Assembly (NCBI GenBank): GCA_907163375.1
Contig: CAJQUW010006362.1
Span: forward strand, 184,862-248,861
Source of the DNA: Prostheceraeus crozeri
Taxonomy: Eukaryota > Platyhelminthes > Polycladida > Euryleptidae
Direction of reading: 5' to 3'
Length of the DNA stretch: 64,000 bases
How positions within the stretch are numbered: the first letter of the stretch is position 1; each line of letters opens with the position of its first letter. This document shows positions 1 to 10,744 of the stretch, piece by piece. The translations under genes were made by a program, and so were the position numbers. The notes beneath the pieces are model-generated. The model was not told the origin of the DNA. It made no database searches and worked only from the letters and a program-made list of their open reading frames with translations.

Positions 1-1497
1 CATTGTCCGACCGCATCTTATAGAAAGGAAAAATGTCAAAATTTACCGGCTCCACAATAATGCATGTGCTGCTTACTTTAAGTTGACGATATTCTGTGTT
101 TATCTGTTGTTTGTGCACACTTACTCTGCTTCGTAATGTTGTACTTGTTTCTCCTATATAAAATGCCTTGCAATTTGAGCAGGTCATTACATATATCAAG
201 TTCTTAGAGTTACAATTCATGTTGTGTTTGATGTTGAAAGTTTGGCCGTTAAAGTTATAGGATGATCCCTCCGTAATAAACTCGCAGTTTCCACATCTTT
301 TATCGTTGCATTTGGTAACAGCATGAGTTTCATTTGATAGAAATTTTGAATTACATAACATGCGTTTGAGATTGGTTGGCTGTCTTTTGATATGTATGAA
401 TTTTTTATTTTTGAAGATTTCACTTGTATTGCTATCGCTTTGTAATGAGATTGACAAGGTCTGTAGTGGATCTAATATCAGGGTTTCTGGGATTATAAGT
501 ACTAACAAAAGGCAAGATATCATTAACATCCTTCTGTTCAGTTGTTAAAAGTTGAGTTCTAATGAGTTTCTTAGCTCTTATAATCGTGTCATCAATTTAT
601 TTAGAAGGATATTGCTGTTTGAACAAAAACGTTTTCATTTCTTGCAATCTATCATATTTTGTTGAATCATCATAAACAATTGCACAAATACGTCTGGCTA
701 AATTATAGGGAATGGCCCTTTTAGTGTGCCTAGGATGGCAAGACTTAAAATGGAGGTATTGATGAGTATCGGTTGGCTTTTAATATACGTCCGTTGAAAT
801 TCTATCATCATTTTTTTTATTAAAACGTCTAGGAAGGGTAATTCATTATTGCTCACCTCCATTGTAAATTTGATATTCTCATCAAGTTCATTCAAAATTG
901 TGTTAAACTTTTTAATTTGTCGTCGTTCCAATGCCATATAACAAAATAGTCATCGAGAAAACGTTTCCAGTTGATAAATATGTCTGTAGCAACCTGTATA
1001 CTCCACAAGCTGGTAATCACATCCTTCAATTTGATTTCTAAAAATCCGAGCCTAAGGGTTGCGTAAGTAGGAGCCACCGTAGCTCCCATGGCTGTGCCTT
1101 TGATTTGTTGGTAATGGTTTTCTCCAAATGCAAATGTATTGTTGGATAATATAAGTTGCAAACTATTTAGGATGAATTCATGCGAAAACCGTTGATCGAT
1201 CAAATTTGGATACTTCTGAAGCTAGTAATTTATGGCAGTGATTCCTAAATTGTGGGGGATATCAGTGTATGCTTATTGCATCAAAGCTGACGAAAGGTGA
1301 ATTTTGGTTGACTGTAGAAAGGCAATTGACACAAAAAGTCTAAATCGTCTCGAATAAAACTTTCAACTTTTTTGCAATACGGTTTCAAAATAAAATCAAT
1401 GAACTCACTTAACCTTTGTGTCGATGACTTTGAACCTCCAACAATTGATCGAAATTTGAGATCAGTGAGATAAGGGCAAATAATATATTCCGCATAC
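1..1497 (-). mobile_element. Penelope-like element (PLE), 5'-truncated, with GIY-YIG nuclease
   Basis: Read on the minus strand, this stretch encodes in order a reverse transcriptase palm (motif GTAMGATVAPTYATL near 1,090; catalytic FLDDYF near 950), the connector LPFLDVLIKK near 830, and a GIY-YIG endonuclease (LIYVMTCSNCKAFYIGETS, about 215-160). It ends with FDIFPFYKMRSDN at the left window edge. This order of RT followed by GIY-YIG is diagnostic of Penelope-like retroelements, which use the nuclease for target-primed insertion. The RT begins mid-domain (LTDLKFRSIVGG), so the copy is 5'-truncated. The reading frame is interrupted several times, so it is not functional. It lies inside a Ty3/gypsy integrase fossil. 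The true 3' end is outside the window. Confidence 0.88.
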
Positions 1498-1965
1498 TGC
1501 TTCATCACTGTAGTTTCTATCTGCTGTATGATCTGATCCGAGGAACTAGATTTAACCTCGAACAAAAACGGAAATCTAGAGTAATAGTCGATAACTGAAA
1601 GAAATAACCTTTCTTGAACTCGCTCAGAACCTCCCACAAAATCAATCGCAATCGTATCCCAAGGCTCATTAACATCAGAAACTACAGCCTTCATAGGTGC
1701 TCGAATATTACACTTCGCAAAAGTTGTGCATGCATGGCAATTTGAAAAAAAATGGTTTATGTCACGAGTCATTCTAGGCCAAAAAATAATGGACGCAATA
1801 ATTCTTTCATTTTGGTTGTTCCGGTGTGACCTTCATGACCTTGCTGTAAAATTGTCATACGACATGATTCAGCCACATTAATGCGATCACCATAATACAG
1901 CAATCTCTCGCTTGACAATGATAATTGTTTCTTCAATTTCCTTTAATCCTACAATTACAATGAAT
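1490..1965 (-). mobile_element. Ty3/gypsy integrase fossil
   Basis: The minus strand encodes the zinc-binding H2C2 region of a retroelement integrase (HEGHTG followed by CHACTTFAKC) and the start of the catalytic core (DTIAIDFVGG, then LFLSVIDYYSRFPFLFEV). This combination is typical of Ty3/gypsy polyproteins. Only about 470 bp remain. The lower-coordinate side is cut by the Penelope-like insertion at about 1,470-1,505, and no LTR, protease or RT of this element was found nearby. It is a broken, old-looking remnant with at least one further break. Confidence 0.75.
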
Positions 1966-2314
1966 CAAAATGTCACACACACCCTCTTCATAATATCATT
2001 CCACATCGTTTGATTGCATCAAGACATGTTCTTCTGTCTTATCGTCATACGCAGAGAAGGTTGGATGCCTTTGTACCATGGCCGTGCGTAGTTATGAATT
2101 TGAGACTCTTGAAGGTCATTTAGATAACTCAGCAACATATCTGGTCAAAGAAAAGTGCTTCACTTTTTCTGCTAACATGGTATTCTACTCGTACTTGCAA
2201 TGAGTGCTTTTTATTTATTAACTGATGTGTATTGTTTCCCTAAAATTTTGGCATGCTCAACTGAGTAATTTCATGATTTCTATTATCAATCAATAAATGT
2301 TTACCTACTTAATA
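1966..2314. other. No gene recognised
   Basis: AT-rich sequence between the gypsy fossil and the mariner element. Part of it may be decayed flank of the fossil, but no domain or splice-bounded exon is readable. Confidence 0.4.
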
Positions 2315-2612
2315 TACAAGGTGTTTCAAAAGTAGGCTAACAGTAGAAATTGGCCTTGAAAAGCTATGTCTTAATGCTATAGATTAATAAGCTATGTCAT
2401 AATAATCTTTTTCACGATGCCACAGATAGCTAATATGCCTTGTATTCGTAAGGGGCAAAAATTCAATACTCTTTGACATCGCGTAAATCATATTAAAATA
2501 TCTCATGATCTCCAGTGTTTTCATGCCTACATATTTCACTACAACCCAATTTGAATCTATACCGATCATGAGAAGTCGAATAACTATCCAACATCTATCA
2601 AAAAAAAAATTA

Positions 2613-2911
2613 TTAGGAAACCATGTAAACAAGATAGTAGTTGTTTCAGTGTTACTGCGGAGAAGGAAGAACAGCTGACATTCGAATGTCCTCCGCGCCC
2701 CTCAGCCTGGTGCACGAAGACGCTGTCGTCAACACAAGACAGGGAGGCGAAGAAGGAAGAACAGCTGACATCCAAATGTCCTTCACCTTTGTTAATTCCA
2801 GCCTCCTCTTAGACCATCGTCAGAAGCTTCTGACGATGGCCTAGAGGAGGCTGAAATTAATAAAGGTATTAACATTAAAACAACTACCATTTTGTTTGCT
2901 TGGTTTCCTAA
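2613..2911. mobile_element. Nested MITE with internal hairpin
   Basis: A 299-bp unit begins TTAGGAAACC and ends with its inverse GGTTTCCTAA; the imperfect inverted repeat extends about 40 bp. It sits in the 3' region of the mariner element between A-rich flanks. Inside, a motif of about 30 bp (AAGGAAGAACAGCTGACAT) occurs twice, near 2,664 and 2,753. A strong hairpin of about 65 bp is centred on AGAAGCTTCT near 2,825. It encodes nothing recognisable and the family is not identified. Confidence 0.6.
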
Positions 2912-2986
2912 CAAAAAAATGAACAAATGAATAACCAAGGCCTATTCAACATATCAAAAAATTAATCAACTTAAAGTTGCAAAAAT

Positions 2987-4051
2987 TCACGAACGCAAAT
3001 GCTCAAAATGTCCACCATGGACATCGGCACATTCTTGTAGTCTTTCGGCCACACTGTGGCACACAGTTCTGCATAAGTTCCTGTCATCACTGATCTCTTG
3101 ACAGGCATCTGTGATGTAGGAGCGGAGTTGAGAAAGTGTGTGAGGTTTTCGTCCGTACACTTTCTCCTTTACAACGCCCCAAAAGAAAAAGTCCATCGGA
3201 GTTAGATCGGGAGAGCGAGGAGGCCAAAGGATGCTACCACATCTCCCGATCCACTTTCCTGGAAAAGTGTCATTCAGATAGCTTCTGACACTCACTGCAA
3301 AATGCGCTGGTGCACCATCCTGCTGAAAGTACAGCTCATTGAAGTTGTTCAATGACTGCATCTCAGGAATCGCAAAGGATTGGAGCATTTGAAGGTACAC
3401 CTCAGCCGTCACAGTTCTTTCAAAAAATACTGGCCCAATCACACCGTTGCTTGACATACCGGCCCAGACGGTTAAGCCAGGCTGGTTCAGCTCATTTGTT
3501 GATACCATGTGCGGATTTTCAGGGAACCAGTAGACACAGTTATGTCTATTTACGTGACCTGATAGTTTGAAACTGGCTTCGTCAGACCAAACTATCTTGT
3601 CAAGCAAATCTGGGTTCTCCCGAATTTCCGACAACATGAGCACAGCAAACTGCAAGCGTCGTTCAGATTCATCCGGTAGAAGGTGCTGCAACAGTCTGGG
3701 TCGGTATGGTTTCAACTCAACTTTCCTCATCAGTCTCCAAGTAGAGCTTAGAGAAATGTCCAACTCCAATGAGGCTCTTCTTGTTGACTTCTTCGGACTT
3801 TGAACAAATGTTTTGGCCACTAGCTCCTCGTTTGATGTTATTGAAACTGATCGAGGGCGTCCTGACTTCGGTGCATTTTCTACCGAACCGGTCTTTTCAA
3901 ATTTATCTCGAATGCGATAAATAGCAAATCTTGATGGAGGATTGCTGTGAAAGGCATCTCTCCATTCCATTCGCACCTTTTCAGCATTCTTGTTTTTCCA
4001 AAAGGATTTCAAAATCCATTTTCTCTGATCATCTTTTAGATGACCTGACAT
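2987..4051 (-). CDS. Tc1/mariner-type transposase, 354 aa, open
   Basis: This would cut and paste the element through an RNase H-fold DDD active site. Visible parts are an N-terminal paired-type helix-turn-helix region, the linker motif GRPRSV near residue 66, the first catalytic Asp in VWSDEASFKLSG, the second in YFQQDGAPAH, and the third in SPDLTPMDFFFWG. The second and third Asp have 41 residues between them (DD41D), unlike the 34 of classic mariner or Tc1; DD41D spacing is known from rosa-like elements. Length is normal for the superfamily (about 340-360 aa). The ATG is the first in frame. No stop or frameshift was seen, so it is a candidate active gene. Confidence 0.93.
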   Translation of the reverse strand: MSGHLKDDQRKWILKSFWKNKNAEKVRMEWRDAFHSNPPSRFAIYRIRDKFEKTGSVENAPKSGRPRSVSITSNEELVAKTFVQSPKKSTRRASLELDISLSSTWRLMRKVELKPYRPRLLQHLLPDESERRLQFAVLMLSEIRENPDLLDKIVWSDEASFKLSGHVNRHNCVYWFPENPHMVSTNELNQPGLTVWAGMSSNGVIGPVFFERTVTAEVYLQMLQSFAIPEMQSLNNFNELYFQQDGAPAHFAVSVRSYLNDTFPGKWIGRCGSILWPPRSPDLTPMDFFFWGVVKEKVYGRKPHTLSQLRSYITDACQEISDDRNLCRTVCHSVAERLQECADVHGGHFEHLRS

Positions 4052-4391
4052 GACAGAAGCAGCAAATTCAAAAAAGCTTCAAGCTTGTTTAATTCACTTC
4101 AAGTCAAACTAACAGTGTTTGATTCAAATCAAATTAATTGAACATATCCATGTACGTAATGTCAGATTGGTGCTATATCTTGTCCATGATAGATTTCAAA
4201 ATTCCTTTGCCAATGGAATGCTACTGCATAGACTTCTAAATGATAGTAGCAATTACTTCGAAGTCTATGGCTCATGTTGGACTGATCATGGATATCCATC
4301 GACTGATTCAGGTGTAAATCGCCAATAGAACGGTCAACATAGATTTCCTAGGGCAAAATCAACTGTTAGCCTACTTTTGAAACACCTTGTA

Positions 4392-7300
4392 CATTGTTCA
4401 GACTATCTATGGTACTATTTGCTAATAAGCGGTCAACAATGATGAAAAAAGCGGTCATGAAATGGCTAAGGTAATTATAATAACAATAATGATTAGGCTA
4501 CAGTAATTATGTTTGCACAAAGCAACAAGCTCTGCTTTAAAATGCCGTTAAGGACTGTTTGATGCTGCTACCCATAGAAATTAACAATACCATAGAAAGT
4601 CTACTATTATCTACTTGTATGCTGCTACCAGCAGCTAGGAAACTCAAATCAAAATTTGATAATTAGAATAGAAATCATGGAAATACGCCCACTTGGGAAT
4701 ATCATAGATTTATCAATTGAACCTCTATAAAATTTAATCGATAACTCTGATACATGTCTATGGATACATCCATGGACGCCTAGATATATGAAGCACACAT
4801 AAGCTAGATCATAGACTTCTATAACATAGCATCTGGACAGAAATCTGCCATATCACAGATACGATTTGAGGCTGGTTTTATGCTCGAGGTTTTAAGTATT
4901 AATTTGTCGTTATACACGCATTATTGTAATCATGTACAAGTACATATTAAAAATTATGCTGATTTACATCAATTTTAAAGGATAATACTGTTCTCAGATT
5001 CAAATTCTGACTTGAGACTACTTCGTATTTTGAACCCTTGCATGTAAGTAATGTAAGCAAACTCAAATTATCAATCCATTTTTTTGTGTATGTCCACCGT
5101 AGACGATTTCATTTCAAAAAAGTGAAAACATCAAAGCCTAATTACAAACAGTCATTTTCAAACACAGACAAGAACATCATAATGGCAATTCACATAATAT
5201 TGACGAGAAATTTAGATAAATGAATGAAGCTTACCGATTGAAAAGCAGTTACTGGACAGTTTCGCAATCTTGCGTTTTCTTGACGAAGAGTTACACTTTT
5301 CCACAGCTTGTTGTGATAAGTCATGAACAAAATTTTTCGCCAGACAATTAAAAAATCTCGCAACAAATTTGCATTTTAGGTTATGGCCTTTGATGCAAAA
5401 TATTTGGTCGCATCCTCCCTCTTCAGAGGTGAAGCAGTCCACCAAATAACAGAACGTACTTCGTTGATTCGTGGATTGCATAAATCTTGTCTTTATTTTC
5501 TCAGTTGATTTAATCAATTCAAAAACTTTCCAAGAACTGAGACCAAGCATGAACACTAAGTCTGTTACTTTCTTAAGTCCACCACGATCTATGGAAGTTA
5601 AGAAAGTAGATGCAGGATACTCCAGCGTAGAATCTATTTCTAGATCTTCTAAAGCTTGTTCAGAAATTAATATGTCCTCGCAGGATGCACACTTTGATTG
5701 TCTGATGCAGGATCGTGCAACAGCACCACAAACGTAGAATATTATATTTGCATCACTAGACGAAATGTCATAATCCAGGTTGACTTCCCCTTGCAAGTCA
5801 TTGTATAAAGCTGGATCAACAGAATGTTCTGCACAATCTTTACAGTGTAAGTTGTTGACTTCCGACAAATCAATCTGAGAAAATTTCAGGAGAGATATTG
5901 CTTGTATTTTTCGATCACTCTCGATAATTTGGCGCATGGACACAAAATAATTAGCACCCGACATCTGTCGGAACCATCCGAATCTGGATTCAATGGCGTC
6001 TGACTGCAGCTTGCCTAGAAGAACAAATGAAAATCCAAGTCGATCTAACATAAAGGTAGCACAATCAGCCATAGCAGAGCACGTTTGTCGAAATGCAAGA
6101 AAAGTTTCTTTCGAAAATCCGAAATCTGAGTGATTTTCCCAAAGCTTCATTAATTCTGAAAACTCCCTTAGAAATTGCAATTTCCAATCCATCGACGACC
6201 GCACGGGATCTTGACTAAGATTTCTTTTATGAAATCCCTTTGTTGATGACTTGGCATTCAAGATGTCCCACAGTTTTAATATGAGTGAAATAAAATCGGC
6301 TGTACCGGACCAATTCTTTCCCTCATGATTGGAAAAGAATTTTAAAGCGTCACGCGTTGATTCATGAAACACAGCCACAGCTGGTTTAACAGATGACTTC
6401 TCGATTGTCTTAGGAGAAATAACTGATGGAGTCAATTTGTGAGCTTTCCTCAGTGATTTTGAAGATTCATGTGAGTGCAATTCGGCGATGTGATGAAAGT
6501 TCGCAATAATTCCAGATGGAGCAAGGGGAGGATGAGGCGGACATTTGAATATTTTTCGGGCTTGGAAATTATTGTACACATTTTTCAGATTATGCAATGG
6601 ATCAAACAGCAGAAAGATGGGCTGTTGAGTGAGAGGATTGACAATACTCGAAGACAAATTTCCGTCATAGAGATCAATGTAAAATTTGCGATTGCATGAA
6701 GCATTATCGCGGAAATAGCAACAATGTTCAAAGAGATGGAGTGTAAGAGTTCCATCACCTCGTTGTACGTAACCTTTTGCTTTGAAGCAGTCAAATTTGA
6801 TATGGGATAAATGGCCACGACATCCTTGTAGCTACTTGCTAGTGATCGAACCACGTAACACAGTAAAGTAGATGCAACTTTGCCATCATCAGTCATACCA
6901 TGGATTTTTCCTCCACTGTACTCCACACGCTTTGCTATATAGATTTCATTAATCATCAACACGCAATTCCGCTCGAGTTGACTGAGTTTTGACTGTCTCA
7001 ATTTTAAGTAACTGACGTTGTTTTTGTCACTGGAATAATTGAGATGCCGTGTTGTCTTCTTTAAAGTTGTGATTGAAGGGATACATAGCAAACCTTCATC
7101 CAAAATCAATCGATACGTGGATGGACTGTTTACGAAGATCAAATAGGAAAATAAGATTAATTCATGGGAATAAACACGTTTGTATTTGCTGCTATCAATT
7201 AGTTTCAATTGCTCCAGAATAAAGCAGTATTTACCGATGTTTGATGATTCTGGCTCAGAGGTGACAAACGAAGACAGCTTTTCAATGGCAACTTGGAGGT

Positions 7301-8376
7301 TGTGTTCCGAAATTGATTCAGACTCCTCGAATGATTTTACTCTGGCCATCAAATTCTGAATTTGTGAGAGTGTGGTTAATTTGCCATCTACAATATCACG
7401 GTAATGAGTCGCAGAAACTTTATCGCCGTTGTATGTCATGGAAACCTCAAGGTCGGTGGAAACTGTTATAGAGCATGTTATGCGCGGCACGTCATAATTC
7501 AAATCTATTATATAGATCAATAAATAATCGTCAATAATGGCATGCAGGAATCCTGACGGTAGGTGTGAGGTTTTCAGTCGTTGATTGATTTCATGGAGTG
7601 AAATTTCGGAAATGTTGTCTTCTCTGTGAAGAGATTCCTCCATTTTCAAAAGCAGAGCAGTCTCACGTAAATGTCGATCGTAAGAAGTTGCTGGAGTTGA
7701 ACGACGAAACGATGGCGATTTTGAAAAATATGCAGGAGCATTAGGAAATATCGAAGGCACGGCATCCCACTTCAACCGTCTTTTTTGAAGAGGACTATTA
7801 TGTGGACGACTATTATTCGTGTTTTGATGTTCGTTAACAAAATCAGATGGAGTAAAATGAATAGAGCATAGTCTTGAGTTAATGCTCGGTGTAAAATTAC
7901 TTCGTGGATTGTTCTTCATCCATTGATCTAACAGCACTTTGTTTTTTAACGGGCAACAATGAAATGTAATAGATGAGTCTTTGGATTTACTGTCATAGCC
8001 ATTCTTACACCCGAAAGCGGAGCACTTGTTAGGCATTTTTGTGCTGTCTTCACAAACACATCAATGAAAGTTCAAATAGTAATTTACAACGTACGAAGAG
8101 TGAGAATGACAACAATGCAACCAATATGCATTTAAACTTGGTTTCTGAATGAGCGATATCGATTCAAATAGTCAGCCTCATTTCGTATAGAAGGGTCATT
8201 GATATCTGATCAGATTTCTGTCCAGATGCTATATTATAGAAGTCCATGGCTAGATATATTGTCTTAGTTGACGCAGAATAAAATGAAATAAAATAGGGTG
8301 CTTCATATATCTAGGCGTCCATGATACATCACACTGGGCATAGTTCTGTATAGTACCATAGATAACCTGAACAATG
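4392..8376 (-). mobile_element. P-superfamily DNA transposon
   Basis: Terminal inverted repeats of about 26 bp (CATTGTTCAG then ATCTATGGTACTA) lie at 4,392 and, inverted, ending at 8,376. A second, longer inverted subterminal block lies at about 4,755-4,850 and 8,205-8,335 (key words GGACGCCTAGATATATGAAG and CAGATGCTA in inverse). Between them, on the minus strand, is a THAP-domain P transposase gene broken once. No clear 8-bp target duplication is visible, because the mariner element occupies the left junction. Confidence 0.85.
5212..8036 (-). pseudogene. THAP-type P-element transposase, one frameshift
   Basis: Two overlapping minus-strand frames make one transposase of about 940 residues. 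The N-terminus is a THAP zinc finger (MPNKCSAFGC ... LCSIHF). The middle holds the RNase H-like region: where a catalytic Asp is expected the sequence reads VLMINEIYI (Asn), and the second acidic block survives across the break as DNASCNRKFY. The C-terminal frame carries SDAIESRFGWFRQMSGANY, the conserved P/THAP9 block with the third acidic residue, then a Cys-rich tail (YVCGAVARSC, CASCED). The frames shift once near 6,710, which one base change in length explains. The Asp-to-Asn change suggests it would be inactive even without the frameshift. No introns are evident. Confidence 0.87.
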
Positions 8377-8867
8377 TAATAACCTGTCGCTTACGCGACC
8401 TCCAGTTGGATCATTGCTGACCTCTAAATAGGCATGTAAATATAACATTGTCTAATTACTACTATTAAATACAAAATGGCAGAAGGGGTGCACTCTAAAT
8501 CTTACTTTCTCGACTAACTAGTAAAACTAGTCAAATTTATTATTTCGGTTTAAGCCTCCAAAGCACCAACTCTCTTTAAAACATTGCTTTAAAAAATTCA
8601 GTTCACAAGCAGAGTAAATCACAGAAAACATTCTATGTGCACCTACAAGTTGTGATAAATGTCGTTTAGAAGTACAGCTTTAAGCACTCAGAGCATTAAT
8701 TGCAGAGACTATTTACAAGATCAAAAAATCAATGATGAGCATATAAGCCTATTATTCCACCACTTTCGGGAGATAAATGCTCAGAATCCAAGAACATTAG
8801 GAGCTATGCATTCTTCAGTTCTGCATATCTTGCTAGCTTTGTGGGATAAATAAAGCCTAATATGCCT
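8377..8867. other. No gene recognised
   Basis: AT-rich spacer between the P element and the next TTAA-bounded element. A 64-codon open frame at 8,659-8,853 matches no family I know and has no splice context. Confidence 0.4.
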
Positions 8868-8871
8868 TTAA

Positions 8872-10148
8872 CCCTCAGAGATCTGAGCTTTTTCACATCC
8901 TCTGAGACCTGAGAAAGGGGGCCCAGCGGACCCCTTTTACAAATCCTTTGTTCACCTGCTTAAATTGATGCTAAAACATTAGGAAAGATGACTTTAAACA
9001 AAACAACAATGCTTGCGTGTAGCAGGTCGATATAACTAATCCCTTGAGTGCCTTTCAGCCTTCTCACTAAAATCATGCGAAAATATGGTGTTTTTATAAG
9101 TCAACGATATTTGGCACAGTATCACTTGCACTAAGAGGCGGTTTTACAATGTCTGTTGCTACCATCAAACCTCAGATCGTTGATTATAGCACACAGCAGA
9201 ACTCTAACATTTGTCCATTATTTCAAATTTATCCTTATCTTTCGGAAATAGGCCTATAATGAGTCATAATTGCTGCACATTCCGACCATAAAAACAGCTG
9301 TGGATCTGAAATCCTTGCTAACAGTCTGTTTTTGGTATTGAACTATGAATGATGAAAGCTTTCATTTTCAGCATTAATTTATGCTGAGTTATTTATGTGG
9401 GCTGACTAGTCATGCACAAAGTGTTTAAATCGATCAAGTGTGGAAACTCCCTTCTTCATAAATTGTTATCTCAACACGAATCATCAAATACTGCTATTGA
9501 TCATAGAAGGAAAGAAGGAAATACAAGGGAATACTCTGATGTAAGAAGAAAATGAGATGTTAGGAAGTCAATAAAAAAATTATTAAATTTCACATAGGAT
9601 GCTTTCATAATCAGATGAAACAAATTAGGACTAAAATAGTATATAATGTAGGTAAGGTCCATCATGTTTCCAACATACATTCATGAATGGAAATCTAAAA
9701 CTGATCAATGAATATATATACAACTGGTTATCAATAAGAAAATGAAGTATTTCTAGATTCGATACAAAGATTTTCAGATGTTCAGTGGGCAAAAGTTTGA
9801 AAACACGTTCATATACAGTACATGAATGTAATCATAAGTCCCCCTTAAATCGTATAGAGTGGTTTGTAGTCGTCTATTAAGTACCTCATTAATCAATTAA
9901 TTTCTATGCCAAATCGAATCTAGAGTTTTGACCATAGAAATGGATCTTCATCTCATGTTTTTGTCTTCCATATGTGTGCGGATAACTATGTAATTTTTCA
10001 CTACTTCATAGTTTTGACATAGCTATCCAGTCCATTCCATTCAATATTTCAATACTATTCTGTTGTCAATTGCGATATCAAAAAAAACTGCTGCGATATC
10101 AAAAAAACTAGAAAGTGGGGCTCCGGAGACCACCGAGGTCTCTCAGGG
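8872..10148. mobile_element. Probable non-autonomous piggyBac-type element
   Basis: The left end is TTAA followed by CCCTCAGAGATCTGAG. The right end reads GAGGTCTCTCAGGG followed by CTGA, a plausible decayed TTAA; the two ends are inverted relative to each other (about 11 of 14 positions). GC-rich subterminal blocks (AAAGGGGGCCCAGCGG on the left, GTGGGGCTCCGGAG on the right) also face each other. No coding sequence lies within 1.28 kb. The imperfect right end limits confidence. Confidence 0.45.
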
Positions 10149-10337
10149 CTGAGAATGAGCTGAAAGTTATACTACTGCCATTTGGGGCATGCTTCAATTT
10201 TACTAGACTTTGGGGCATGCTTCAAATTTACTCGATTCTTTAATTACATTATTTTCAGATGCAAGATATGACTGCATGTAATGCAATTTCTACGTAGTGT
10301 TGCCCAAAGACAGTGTGTGTTGCATTGTATGCAACAT

Positions 10338-10365
10338 TTAACCCTATCAGTGCCGGGGGCCTCCC
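10338..10365 (+). repeat. Solo piggyBac-like end
   Basis: TTAACCCTATCAGTGCCGG resembles the left terminus of the piggyBac element at 59.4 kb (TTAAACCCATTAGTGCC). No inverted partner ending in GGGTTAA was seen within the next kilobases, so this may be a solo or truncated end. Confidence 0.35.
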
Positions 10366-10744
10366 TGTCAACTTCTTTCTGTATCTCCTAAACTAAGTCA
10401 GACAAAAGTTCAAGTCTTTGTGACTCTGAGTTTGTGTGTGTCTCTTGAACTTTCAGTAAAAATTATTTGGTCAAAATTGACCTTCTGTAAGGTCATTTTC
10501 AAAAGTACTTTTTAGAAAATTGATGGCTTTCATTAAGAGTAGCGTTGATTATTGATTTAATGTTTCTGCATCATACTTACATGATATTCATGCATGTGAA
10601 TGCGTTCAAGATTGTTAAAATAGACATTCATCTCATCTCCCAAAATGAGCACATGTGCATTGCACATGTATAATTTTACATGTATTGCATACATATACAT
10701 GTAAATGTCAAATATGAAAATATGAAGTTTTGATGTGAATTTTT

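Larger units (their letters stand above)
2317..4389 (-). mobile_element. Tc1/mariner-superfamily element with 28-bp TIRs
   Basis: The ends are perfect 28-bp inverted repeats beginning CAAGGTGTTTCAAAAGTAGG, at 2,317-2,344 and 4,362-4,389. Both are flanked by TA (2,315-2,316 and 4,390-4,391), the standard target duplication of this superfamily. The single gene is on the minus strand. The 3' part contains a nested 299-bp inverted-repeat element. Perfect terminal repeats and a fully open transposase suggest a relatively recent insertion. It landed exactly at the tip of the neighbouring P element. Confidence 0.92.

Noticed and set aside
8659-8853. 64-codon open frame
   Set aside because: No recognisable domain, no splice sites, length expected by chance in this sequence.
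8872-10365. Pairing the TTAA end at 8,872 with the end at 10,342
   Set aside because: Both point the same way (TTAACCC in plus orientation), so they cannot be the two ends of one element.
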